Shown here: piece by piece, positions 16,637-23,624 of the stretch
Layout of the letters: each line of letters opens with the position of its first letter
Numbering within the stretch: position 1 is the stretch's first letter
Assembly (NCBI GenBank): GCA_003600225.1
Contig: QZFT01000060.1
Location: 1 to 48,071 of the forward strand
Source of the DNA: Pseudonocardiaceae bacterium YIM PH 21723
Lineage (GTDB): Bacteria > Actinomycetota > Actinomycetes > Mycobacteriales > Pseudonocardiaceae
DNA length: 48,071 nucleotides
Direction of reading: 5' to 3'
Notes under the pieces: generated by a model
The model's database searches: none
What the model was told of the DNA's origin: nothing
What the model saw: the letters and a program-made list of their open reading frames with translations, nothing else
Translations under genes and position numbers: made by a program

Positions 16637-17140
16637 GTGCAGTTCGGCCGGTACTACGAGGAGTTCGAGGTCGGCGCGGTCTACAAGCACTGGCCAGGGA
16701 AGACGGTCACCGAGTACGACGACCACCTGTTCTGCCTGCTCACCATGAACCACCACCCGCTGCACCTGGACAGCCACTACGCCGCGGAGACGACCGATTT
16801 CGGCCAGAACGTGGTGGTCGGCAACTACATCTACTCGCTGCTGCTGGGGATGAGTGTGCCCGATGTCTCAGGCAAGGCGATCGCCAACCTGGAGATCGAA
16901 TCGCTGCGGCACGTGAAGCCGACCTTCCACGGGGACACGATCTACGGCGAGACCGAGGTGCTGGACAAGACCCCGTCCAAGTCCAAGGACGACCGGGGTG
17001 TGGTCTACGTGGAGACCCGCGGCTACAAGCAGGACGGCACGGTGGTGTGCATCTTCCGCCGCAAGGTCATGGTGCCTAAGCGCAGCTACGGCGACGCGCG
17101 CGGTGGCGAACAGCCGGGCCGGCCGGAGCCGAAGGCGTAG
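16637..17140 (+). CDS. MaoC-type (R)-hydratase, mesaconyl-CoA hydratase type
   Basis: The 167-residue hot-dog-fold protein has the hydratase stretch YDDHLFCLLTMNHHPLHLD (about 27-45) with the catalytic Asp/His pair, then GNYIYSLLLGMS and HVKPTFHGDTIYGETEV. It is very similar, from memory, to the MaoC protein of the Streptomyces ethylmalonyl-CoA cluster that hydrates mesaconyl-C1-CoA to beta-methylmalyl-CoA, the substrate of the lyase at 1634. The GTG at 16637 has GGAGG 5 bases upstream; the GTG at 16631 lies inside that site and is less likely. Copy B of the long repeat begins 20 bases after the stop. Confidence 0.83.
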   Translation: MQFGRYYEEFEVGAVYKHWPGKTVTEYDDHLFCLLTMNHHPLHLDSHYAAETTDFGQNVVVGNYIYSLLLGMSVPDVSGKAIANLEIESLRHVKPTFHGDTIYGETEVLDKTPSKSKDDRGVVYVETRGYKQDGTVVCIFRRKVMVPKRSYGDARGGEQPGRPEPKA

Positions 17141-17159
17141 CCCCCGGGTGCTTCTGGCG

Positions 17160-17500
17160 GTTGTCGAAGGAGGCTTTGGAGGGAGAGACGAGCGGGTGGG
17201 GGCGTCTTTCCTGCCTGGTTGTCCGGTGGGGGCACGCCGGGCTGGTTGTCGAGGCCGCCTCCGCGGTGGACCTGAAGGACGCCATCGTTTACCTGAGCGC
17301 ACTGAAGGCGTCCTTCGTTTACCTGAAGTAAATGAAGGCGTCCTTCAGGTACTTACGGTCCACGGTGGGCGCCCATGATCTTGAAACTGGCCCCGCGCAG
17401 CGGACCCGACCGCCCAGACTGGCGTGCCCCCACCCGACAGCCCGGCAGGAAAGACGCGGCCCCGAGCCCGTCTCCGCCTCCGAAGCCCTCTTTCGTGAAC
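17160..17500. repeat. long inverted-repeat element, copy B
   Basis: The left arm starts GTTGTCGAAGGAGGCTTTGG at 17160, and the right arm ends AAGCCCTCTTTCGTGAAC at 17500 with a degenerate tip. Between them the core GGACCTGAAGGACGCCATCG, GTTTACCTGA and repeated GAAGGCGTCCTTC form several hairpins. It is the shortest full copy (341 bases) and lacks an internal segment shared by A and C (the GTCCACA.TGGA to GTGTCG part). It has no open frame of its own. It fills most of the 466-base gap between the MaoC gene and the small membrane protein. Confidence 0.72.
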
Positions 17501-17543
17501 CGTCCAGAAGCGACGGACCTCGCACGTCCGGGGTCGAAAGCGT

Positions 17544-17583
17544 GATCCAGGTCGCTCGTTCCGGTACAACGGAGACCTGGATC
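17544..17583 (+). promoter_or_regulatory. promoter with flanking inverted repeat upstream of small membrane gene
   Basis: GATCCAGGTC (17544-17553) and GACCTGGATC (17574-17583) are perfect 10-base arms. Between them lies CGGTACAACGG (17562-17572), an 11-mer also found upstream of the paralogue at 18336, with TACAAC as a likely -10. The arms could form an operator around the promoter. Confidence 0.4.
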
Positions 17584-17606
17584 GCGATCGAAAACGAGGA
17601 GCGGCC

Positions 17607-17768
17607 ATGAATCTCAAGAAGATCCTGATCTACGGCGGCGTGGCTCTGGTCTTGTTCTATCTGATCAAGCAGCCGGATGCCGCTGCCGGGAGTGTGCACG
17701 GCGGCCTCGGGCTCCTGCGCGAGGGCGCGGAAGGCATCATCACCTTCATCAAGGGCGTTCTCGGCTAG
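17607..17768 (+). CDS. 53-aa small membrane protein, copy 1
   Basis: This short gene encodes a 53-residue peptide beginning MNLKKILIYGGVALVLFYLI, a single N-terminal membrane helix, followed by an amphipathic segment (GGLGLLREGAEGIITFIKGVLG). A second copy with about 55-60% identity lies at 18336, which strongly supports this as a real gene. GAGGAG lies 5 bases before the ATG. Its stop overlaps the stop of the converging NUDIX gene within CTAG. The copy at 18336 is followed by a membrane PH-domain protein, so a role in an envelope or stress complex is possible; no function is known to me. Confidence 0.75.
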   Translation: MNLKKILIYGGVALVLFYLIKQPDAAAGSVHGGLGLLREGAEGIITFIKGVLG

Positions 17769-18187
17769 CCGGGAAGCACGTTGTGGCCGGTCAGGAACTC
17801 GTAAAGGCCGTTCGACAGCTGCCCGGCCGCGTTCATTGTGATCAAGGTCGCGTGATCCACCCAGGTGGCGTCGGCGGCGTCGTCCCCTGGGCGTAGCTCA
17901 CCGGAAAACCGCAGGCAGCGGTAGTCGTGGATGTCCAGCGTCGTCTTGCCGACGTATCGCTGAACCGATCCAATCCGGTCACCGACGGTAACCAAAAGGC
18001 TGGTCTCTTCGAGTAGTTCCCGGCGCAAGGCTTGCGCATCTGTCTCATCCGGCTCCACGCGTCCACCGGGCAGTGACCAACGTCCCGCCTCAGGATCGTG
18101 GGCACGCTGGATGAGCAGCAGTCGGCCCCGCGAGTCGAAAACGAGTGCACCCACGCAACGAACGGTTAAAGATCCCGACTCCGGCAT
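17765..18187 (-). CDS. NUDIX hydrolase
   Basis: The 140-residue protein has a complete NUDIX box, G-x5-E-x7-R-E-L-L-E-E-T, at about 41-61 (GRVEPDET...RRELLEET), which binds the metal that cleaves nucleoside diphosphate derivatives. The substrate (a damaged nucleotide, NDP-sugar or CoA) cannot be told from sequence. The ATG at 18187 has GGAGAG upstream. It is inserted between the two 53-aa membrane genes and points the other way. Confidence 0.85.
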   Translation of the reverse strand: MPESGSLTVRCVGALVFDSRGRLLLIQRAHDPEAGRWSLPGGRVEPDETDAQALRRELLEETSLLVTVGDRIGSVQRYVGKTTLDIHDYRCLRFSGELRPGDDAADATWVDHATLITMNAAGQLSNGLYEFLTGHNVLPG

Positions 18188-18234
18188 GCTTACTCTCCGT
18201 TAACGATCTATCCTTTTGGCAGTATCCCGCTGCC

Positions 18235-18283
18235 CCAAGTGCGGGATAAGGCTGCCGTGAAGCCGCCAAGTGCGGTACAACGG
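18235..18283 (+). promoter_or_regulatory. direct repeats and promoter upstream of second small membrane gene
   Basis: CCAAGTGCGG occurs at 18235-18244 and again at 18266-18275. The second copy runs into CGGTACAACGG (18273-18283), the same 11-mer seen before the paralogue at 17607. The first copy also lies close upstream of the divergent NUDIX start (18187), so a shared regulator is possible. Confidence 0.35.
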
Positions 18284-18335
18284 TTTCCGACGGCCTTCGG
18301 TATCACGATGCGAGCTGGACACGGACGGGGTTGCC

Positions 18336-18497
18336 ATGAAACTCAAGCAGATTCTGATCTACGCAGGCGTGGGTTTGCTTCTGTTCTACTTGGTCAGCCA
18401 GCCCAACGCGGCTGCGGGCAACGTCAACAATGGTCTGTCGTTCCTCCGGGAGAGCGCTGAAGCCATCATCACCTTCGTCAAGCAAGTTCTGGCCTAA
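18336..18497 (+). CDS. 53-aa small membrane protein, copy 2
   Basis: The 53-residue peptide (MKLKQILIYAGVGLLLFYLV start, one membrane helix, then an amphipathic helix ending TFVKQVLA) is a paralogue of the gene at 17607, of identical length. An open frame extends upstream to 18270 but crosses the promoter 11-mer, so I place the start at the ATG that aligns with copy 1. It is followed after 21 bases by the PH-domain gene and is probably in one operon with it. Confidence 0.75.
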   Translation: MKLKQILIYAGVGLLLFYLVSQPNAAAGNVNNGLSFLRESAEAIITFVKQVLA

Positions 18498-18518
18498 TAA
18501 CCGCGGGAGGCCGGCACC

Positions 18519-19076
18519 TTGTTCGCGCCACGCGATCCAGACGAGTATCTGCTCGGTTCCGAGCGGAGAGTTATCCGGGTGCGCCGCCATTGGGCGTGCC
18601 TGCTGTGGGAGGTCTTCGAGGCCGCCGGTCTGCTGATCGGTGCTGTCCTGATCTCCTCCCTGGTGCCGGCTGACGTCTGGTTGGTTCAGAACCTGCTGTG
18701 GTACGCGGCGCTGTTCATTCTGCTGCGCTTCGCGTACTTCGTGATCGAGTGGTGGGTGGAGCGCATCGTCGTCACCGACAAGCGCTTCATGCTCACCAGC
18801 GGAGTGTTCACCACCAAGGTGGCCATGATGCCGGTCACGAAGGTGACAGACCTGACCTACGAGCGAAGCGTGGCGGGCCGGTTGTTCGGCTACGGCACGC
18901 TCGTCGTGGAATCCGCAGGTCAGATCCAGGCACTCAACAAGATCGAGTACCTGCCGGACCCGGAGGGTGTCTACGACGCCATCTCCGAGCTCGTCTTCGG
19001 GGACAAGAAGGCTCAGGCCGAGCGGTTCTCGATGATGAAGGCCAAGCGGGCAGCGGCAGGAAAGAAGATCACGTAG
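18519..19076 (+). CDS. membrane PH-domain (bPH2/DUF304) protein
   Basis: The 185-residue protein has two membrane segments (about 32-50 and 55-78) and a bacterial PH-like domain (about 80-155) with the typical RIVVTDKRFMLTSGVFTTKVAMMPVTKVTDL pattern. The C-terminus is Lys/Arg rich. Members are common in actinobacterial membranes and mostly uncharacterised. The TTG at 18519 has GGGAGG 8 bases upstream. It follows the 53-aa gene closely. Confidence 0.82.
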   Translation: MFAPRDPDEYLLGSERRVIRVRRHWACLLWEVFEAAGLLIGAVLISSLVPADVWLVQNLLWYAALFILLRFAYFVIEWWVERIVVTDKRFMLTSGVFTTKVAMMPVTKVTDLTYERSVAGRLFGYGTLVVESAGQIQALNKIEYLPDPEGVYDAISELVFGDKKAQAERFSMMKAKRAAAGKKIT

Positions 19077-19097
19077 CCGGGTGTAAGACTGGGCGTC

Positions 19098-19952
19098 ATG
19101 CGTATTGACCTGCACGCCCACACCCGGGTATCCGACGGAACGGACAGTCCAGCCGAGCTGGTCGCCAAGGCGGCCGCAGCGCGGCTGGACGTTCTTGCGT
19201 TGACCGACCATGACAGCACCGGCGGATGGGACGAGGCCATCGCGGCCCTGCCCACCGGGCTGACCCTGGTCCCCGGAGCGGAGTTCTCCTGCCGCGGGGC
19301 CGTGCCGGGCGGTTCGATCTCGCTGCACCTGCTCGGATACCTCTTCGACCGGCAGGCACCCGCCGTCGTGGCCGAGCAGGAACGACTGCGTGCTCAGCGC
19401 CGTTCCCGGCTACAGGAGATGGCCACCAGGATGGCCGCCGACTTCCCGATCGACGTCGAGGAGATCCTCGCCGGGGTTCCCGCCGACGGCTCCGCCGGCC
19501 GCCCGCACCTGGCCGCCGCGCTGGTGCGCATCGGCGCCGCGGAGAGCGTGGCCGACGCTTTCGACCGCTACCTGTCGTCCGGTGGCCCGTACTTCGTGCG
19601 TGGCCCGCACACCAAGGCGCCCGACGCGGTGCGGATGATCGTCGAAGCCGGGGGAGTGGCCGTGCTGGCCCATCCCTTCGGCAACCGCCGGGGAACCCGC
19701 GTCACACCTGAGCTGATCGCCACTTTGGCTGGTGAAGGGCTGCGTGGCGTGGAAGTGTTCCACCCGGAGCACGATGAGCGCAGCCGGGCGGAGCTGCGTT
19801 CCCTGGCCACCGATCTGGGCCTGCTGACCACCGGTGGCAGCGATTACCACGGGACGAACAAGACCGTCGCCCTCGGCGGCCACCTCACACCCGCCGAGGT
19901 GTACGAGGAACTCTTCGCGGGTGCGACGGGGGGAAAGGTCATCTCAGCGTGA
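19098..19952 (+). CDS. PHP-domain metal-dependent phosphoesterase
   Basis: The 284-residue protein carries the PHP motifs: DLHAHTRVSDG (4-14), LALTDHDS (about 35-41), GAEFSC (Glu metal ligand), AVLAHPFGN, GVEVFHPEHDE and TGGSDYHG. This is the YciV/TrpH-like group, some of which are 5'-3' exonucleases or nucleoside bisphosphate phosphatases. The ATG at 19098 lies 8 bases after TAAGAC with no ribosome-binding site, so it may be leaderless. Its stop overlaps the start of the marC-like gene (GTGA). Confidence 0.85.
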   Translation: MRIDLHAHTRVSDGTDSPAELVAKAAAARLDVLALTDHDSTGGWDEAIAALPTGLTLVPGAEFSCRGAVPGGSISLHLLGYLFDRQAPAVVAEQERLRAQRRSRLQEMATRMAADFPIDVEEILAGVPADGSAGRPHLAAALVRIGAAESVADAFDRYLSSGGPYFVRGPHTKAPDAVRMIVEAGGVAVLAHPFGNRRGTRVTPELIATLAGEGLRGVEVFHPEHDERSRAELRSLATDLGLLTTGGSDYHGTNKTVALGGHLTPAEVYEELFAGATGGKVISA

Positions 19953-20581
19953 ACGCGTTCTTCAACGTCACGGTGTTCACCACGTTCACCATCACCCTGC
20001 TGGTGATCATGGACCCGCCGGGCACCATCCCCGTCTTCCTCGGCCTGGTCGGCCGCAAGAGCGCGGAGACGCGGCGGATCGCCGCCCGGCAGGCGGTGCT
20101 CGTCTCCTTCCTGCTGATCTCGGCGTTCGCGGTGATCGGCGAGGCCGTGCTGCAGTACCTGCACATCGGCATCCCCGCACTGCGTGGCGCCGGCGGCCTG
20201 CTGCTGCTGATCATCGCGCTGGACCTGCTCACCGGGAGCAACAAGCACGAGCCGGAGGAGGTCGAGGACGTCAACGTAGCGCTCGTTCCGCTCGGCACCC
20301 CGCTGCTGGCCGGTCCCGGTGCGATCGCCGCCGCCATCGTCGAGGTCCGGCACGCCAAGGAATCCGGCGCCGTGGTGTCCGGCTACCTGGCCATCGCCGC
20401 GGCGATCGTGGTCGTGCACATCGCGCTCTACCTGGTGCTGCGCTACTCCAGCGTCATCATCCGGCTGATCAAGGAGAGCGGCATCATCCTGCTGGCCAAG
20501 ATCGCCGGTCTGCTGCTGGCGTCCATCGCCGTCCAGCAGATCGCGCTGTCCATCCGGGACTTCATCCAGCAAGGCCCCTAG
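19949..20581 (+). CDS. MarC family integral membrane protein
   Basis: The 210-residue protein has six membrane segments and the MarC (UPF0056) signature MDPPGTIPVFL near residue 23 and PLGTPLLAGPGAIAAAIV near 115. Once linked to multiple antibiotic resistance, MarC proteins have no agreed function. The GTG at 19949 overlaps the PHP gene stop, which makes the pair translationally coupled. Confidence 0.88.
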   Translation: MNAFFNVTVFTTFTITLLVIMDPPGTIPVFLGLVGRKSAETRRIAARQAVLVSFLLISAFAVIGEAVLQYLHIGIPALRGAGGLLLLIIALDLLTGSNKHEPEEVEDVNVALVPLGTPLLAGPGAIAAAIVEVRHAKESGAVVSGYLAIAAAIVVVHIALYLVLRYSSVIIRLIKESGIILLAKIAGLLLASIAVQQIALSIRDFIQQGP

Positions 20582-20623
20582 GCGTAGGTCGACTGCTGTC
20601 CATCGAGCGGTAATGTTCTCCGA

Positions 20624-21475
20624 GTGGCTATCGGCGCGGAACAGGAACAGCTCGGCTTCGACTTCATGCCGCCCAAGCTCGTCAAGGTGACACCGGCCAA
20701 GCTGTCCGTCTGGGCGGACTGCCCACGCCGCTACCGGATGACCTACCTGGACCGGCCCGCACTGCCCCGCGGCGGCGCCTGGGCGCACAGCACGCTGGGC
20801 GCCGTGGTGCACAACGCGTTGAAGGCCTACTTCGACCTGCCGGCCGAGCGCCGCTCCCCGGACACCGCCGCCGACCAGGTGATCCGCTGCTGGAAGGGCG
20901 ACGGTTTCCGGGACGCCGACCAGGCGATGAGGTATCGCGCCCGGGCGCAGGGCTGGGTGCGCGACTACGTGGCGGACCTGGATCCGGAGCTGGAACCGAT
21001 CGGCCTGGAGCGGTGGGTGTCCTCGCCCGCCGGACGGCTCATCGTGGAGGGCCGGGTCGACCGCATCGACGAGCGCGACGGCGAACTGGTCATCGTGGAC
21101 TACAAGACCGGCAGGCACGTGCTGGACACCGACGACGCCCGTGGCTCGCAGGCGCTGGCCTTGTACACGGTCGCGGCCCGACGTACGCTGCGTCGGCCGT
21201 GTCGCCGAGTCGAATTGCACCACCTGCCCAGTGGTTCGGTGGCAACCTGGGAGCACACCGAGACGTCTCTTGAACGGCACCTGGCACGCGCCGAGGAAGC
21301 AGCGGACGAGTTGTCACTCGCCGCCGACACCCTGCGGGCCGGTGGGGACCGCGAGATCCTGTTCCCACCGAACACCGGCAGGCACTGCTCGTTCTGCGAC
21401 TTCCGACGCCACTGCGCCGAAGGCCGGGCCGCCGCTCCCGACCTCGACCCGTGGGCCGCCCTGGCACCCGAATGA
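20624..21475 (+). CDS. RecB-like PD-(D/E)XK exonuclease
   Basis: The 283-residue protein has the nuclease core EGRVDRIDERDGELVIVDYKTG (about 145-166) with the Asp and Asp-x-Lys metal site. A C-terminal CSFCDFRRHC (about 255-264) with Cys34 in WADCPRRYRM forms the four-cysteine iron-sulfur cluster seen in AddB-like and Cas4-like nucleases. It resembles M. tuberculosis Rv2119. There is no helicase domain. The GTG at 20624 lies 7 bases after TAATGT and lacks a ribosome-binding site, so it is probably leaderless. Confidence 0.85.
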   Translation: MAIGAEQEQLGFDFMPPKLVKVTPAKLSVWADCPRRYRMTYLDRPALPRGGAWAHSTLGAVVHNALKAYFDLPAERRSPDTAADQVIRCWKGDGFRDADQAMRYRARAQGWVRDYVADLDPELEPIGLERWVSSPAGRLIVEGRVDRIDERDGELVIVDYKTGRHVLDTDDARGSQALALYTVAARRTLRRPCRRVELHHLPSGSVATWEHTETSLERHLARAEEAADELSLAADTLRAGGDREILFPPNTGRHCSFCDFRRHCAEGRAAAPDLDPWAALAPE

Positions 21476-21512
21476 CGACGAGACAACCGTGATCGCAGGA
21501 GAAGAACACCTG

Positions 21513-21836
21513 GTGTTCGACAGCATTGGCCAGGAAGACCCGGCCAACCCCCCACGCCGCGAGCCGCTCACCGCGGTACTGCGCGCCCTGTCCGGCGTCT
21601 CCGTGGGCGGGTTCATCATCCTGTCCGGCGTGCTGATCGGCGCCCAGTACACGGCCAACCGGGCCGGTTATCCCGGCCCGGGCACCTGGACCGTCGGTAT
21701 CCACCTGCTGATGGCCCTGCTCGGGGTCCTGGCCCAGGTGTGGACCGACCGCCAGCGACCGCCCCGCGTCTACCTGGGCTCCCTGGGGATCCTGGTGACG
21801 CTGGGGCTCACCCTCTGGTTCTACTGGTTCGCCTAG
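21513..21836 (+). CDS. small two- to three-pass membrane protein, unknown function
   Basis: The 107-residue protein has hydrophobic segments at about 25-45, 57-75 and 85-105. The start could also be the GTG at 21489 (8 residues longer); I prefer 21513 because AGGAGA lies upstream, though the spacing of 11 bases is long. Its stop overlaps the stop of the converging gene within CTAG. No family recognised. Confidence 0.6.
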   Translation: MFDSIGQEDPANPPRREPLTAVLRALSGVSVGGFIILSGVLIGAQYTANRAGYPGPGTWTVGIHLLMALLGVLAQVWTDRQRPPRVYLGSLGILVTLGLTLWFYWFA

Positions 21837-23101
21837 ACCTTGGGCTTCAGGGCCACGACGGTGCTGCCGCGCTGCTCGAACAGCTCTGATCCGTTGGTGC
21901 GCAGCACGATCGGGCCCGTGTAGCCCTCCCGCACAATGCTGATCTCGCGCTCGGCCACGCCGGTGCGCTGGTCGACCACGCGCAGGCCGCCCGCCGTCGG
22001 GATCAGGAACTTCCCGGCGTACAGCACACCGGTCCCGGCGGTGTTGTCCGCGGTCCACAGTGGGTGGAAGTCGGTGCCGTCCAGGGCGATGGTCTTGCCG
22101 CCGATGTGCCAGTAGACGGTGCCGGGGCGTCCCTCCGCGTCGACCGGGCCGACCGTGGTGTCCTCGGCGATCGGCACCTGCTCGTTCGCGGTGATCGTCA
22201 GCTGGTGGGTGACCGGCTGTTCACCCGCCTTGAAGACCTGCAGCCTGCCGCCGGGCAGCAGCGCCGCCGCGCGGTCCTGGTTGGTCGCGACCACCCTGGC
22301 GTTCTGCTGACCGAGTACCGCGCTGAACAGCTCTTCCGGCTTCTCACCGTCCGAGGGGTCGGACTTCAGCTGGGTCAGCCGGTCGCTGTCGTCGCCCTTG
22401 CACCGTTCGATCACCGCGACCCTGCCGGAGCCCAGCGCCTGGCTGCGGAACCGGCAGTCGGGGCGCGGCATCCGGTTCGGGTTGATCAACGCGCGCAGCG
22501 TGCCGTACTGCTGGGTGCGGATCATCGGCGACCGCCAGACCTCGATCAGCTTCTGCCCGGTGGTGGCCACGAACGTGCCGTCGGACAGCAGCTGGGTGCC
22601 GACCTCGGAGTCGCCGTTGCGTTGCGGGCCGCGCCTGCCGGTGTCCCCGGCCAGCTGGGTGACCTCGCTGCAGGTGTCCTTCTTGCGGTAGATGGCGATG
22701 GCGTCGCCCCAGCCCAGGCCCACCGTGCACAGGTCCAGGTTCCGGCTGTACCGCCAGACCACCCGGCCGGTCAGCGCCTCGTGGCCGGCCACCTCGTGGC
22801 CGTCCCCGGTGACGACGGCGGCGCCGGCCAGCACCGGGACGGGGGTGGCCGTGCTGGCCGCCCGCCACGCCTCGGCGAAGCCGGTGGGTACCGTGGTCAG
22901 TGGGCTGGCCAGGGGAAGGGTCTCGGTCGTCGTCTGATCCACGGTGGACCGGGCGTCGCTGACCCGCCACAGCGCCAGTCCGATGACGAGCGTGACGATC
23001 ACGATCAACGCGGAGACCAGATAGTCGGTGCGCCGATGGAATGGCCTACGGGGGACAGGGGACTGCTCCACCGGCCGTTCGGTCAGTTCTGTGCTCGTCA
23101 C
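21833..23101 (-). CDS. membrane-anchored beta-propeller-like protein (Rv3212 type)
   Basis: The 422-residue protein has one N-terminal membrane segment (about 30-48) and an outside domain built of repeated short beta blades (GRVVWRYSRNLDLC, GTFVATTGQKLIEVWR, GRVAVIERC, GGLRVVDQRTG), like a PQQ-type propeller. It matches the place and style of mycobacterial Rv3212, which also lies next to rhlE. Two cysteine pairs may form disulfides. The GTG at 23101 is exactly 6 bases from TAGGGT (23113-23108) with no ribosome-binding site. Role unknown, probably in the envelope. Confidence 0.75.
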   Translation of the reverse strand: MTSTELTERPVEQSPVPRRPFHRRTDYLVSALIVIVTLVIGLALWRVSDARSTVDQTTTETLPLASPLTTVPTGFAEAWRAASTATPVPVLAGAAVVTGDGHEVAGHEALTGRVVWRYSRNLDLCTVGLGWGDAIAIYRKKDTCSEVTQLAGDTGRRGPQRNGDSEVGTQLLSDGTFVATTGQKLIEVWRSPMIRTQQYGTLRALINPNRMPRPDCRFRSQALGSGRVAVIERCKGDDSDRLTQLKSDPSDGEKPEELFSAVLGQQNARVVATNQDRAAALLPGGRLQVFKAGEQPVTHQLTITANEQVPIAEDTTVGPVDAEGRPGTVYWHIGGKTIALDGTDFHPLWTADNTAGTGVLYAGKFLIPTAGGLRVVDQRTGVAEREISIVREGYTGPIVLRTNGSELFEQRGSTVVALKPKV

Positions 23102-23181
23102 ACCTGCACCCTACTGGGCAGCAGCGCGGGAATGTGTGTGGCGGGCAGGACGTTCGCGTTGGTGGAACAAGGAGGAACACC

Positions 23182-23559
23182 ATGGCCACGGTCGAACTGA
23201 ACCTGGACAACTTCAATGAGGTGACCGGCACTCCCGGCATCGTGCTGGTCGACTTCTGGGCGTCCTGGTGCGGTCCCTGTCGCCAGTTCGCCCCGGTCTA
23301 CGAGGCCGCGTCCGAGCAGCACCCGGACATCACCTTCGGCTCGATCAACACCGAAGAGCAGCAGGAACTCGCCGGGGCCTTCAACGTGCGCTCCATTCCG
23401 ACGCTGATGATCGTGCGCGATGGCGTCGTGCTGTACTCCAACCCCGGTGCGCTGCCCGCGTCCGCGCTGGAGGAGCTGATCGGCAAGGTGCGTGAGGTGG
23501 ACATGGAACAGGTCCGCGCGAGCATCGCCGAAGCCGAGGCCACCCAGCCCGCGGAGTAA
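23182..23559 (+). CDS. thioredoxin
   Basis: The 125-residue thioredoxin has the active site WASWCGPCR (about 28-36) and the cis-proline in RSIPTLMIV. It resembles the second mycobacterial thioredoxin (TrxB1 type, with GALP near the end) rather than the TrxC partner of thioredoxin reductase. The C-terminus is extended by an acidic helix. The ATG at 23182 follows GGAGG. It is divergent from the propeller gene and has a strong terminator. Confidence 0.88.
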   Translation: MATVELNLDNFNEVTGTPGIVLVDFWASWCGPCRQFAPVYEAASEQHPDITFGSINTEEQQELAGAFNVRSIPTLMIVRDGVVLYSNPGALPASALEELIGKVREVDMEQVRASIAEAEATQPAE

Positions 23560-23577
23560 CCCCCCCCAGACAGGGAA

Positions 23578-23608
23578 CAGCCCCCGGTGAACGGATCACC
23601 GGGGGCTG
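23578..23608. terminator. strong terminator between trx and rhlE-like genes
   Basis: CAGCCCCCGGTGA and TCACCGGGGGCTG are perfect 13-base arms around ACGGA, followed by TTT on the plus strand. It lies between converging genes and can serve both. Confidence 0.85.
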
Positions 23609-23624
23609 TTTCGTGAGATCAATT

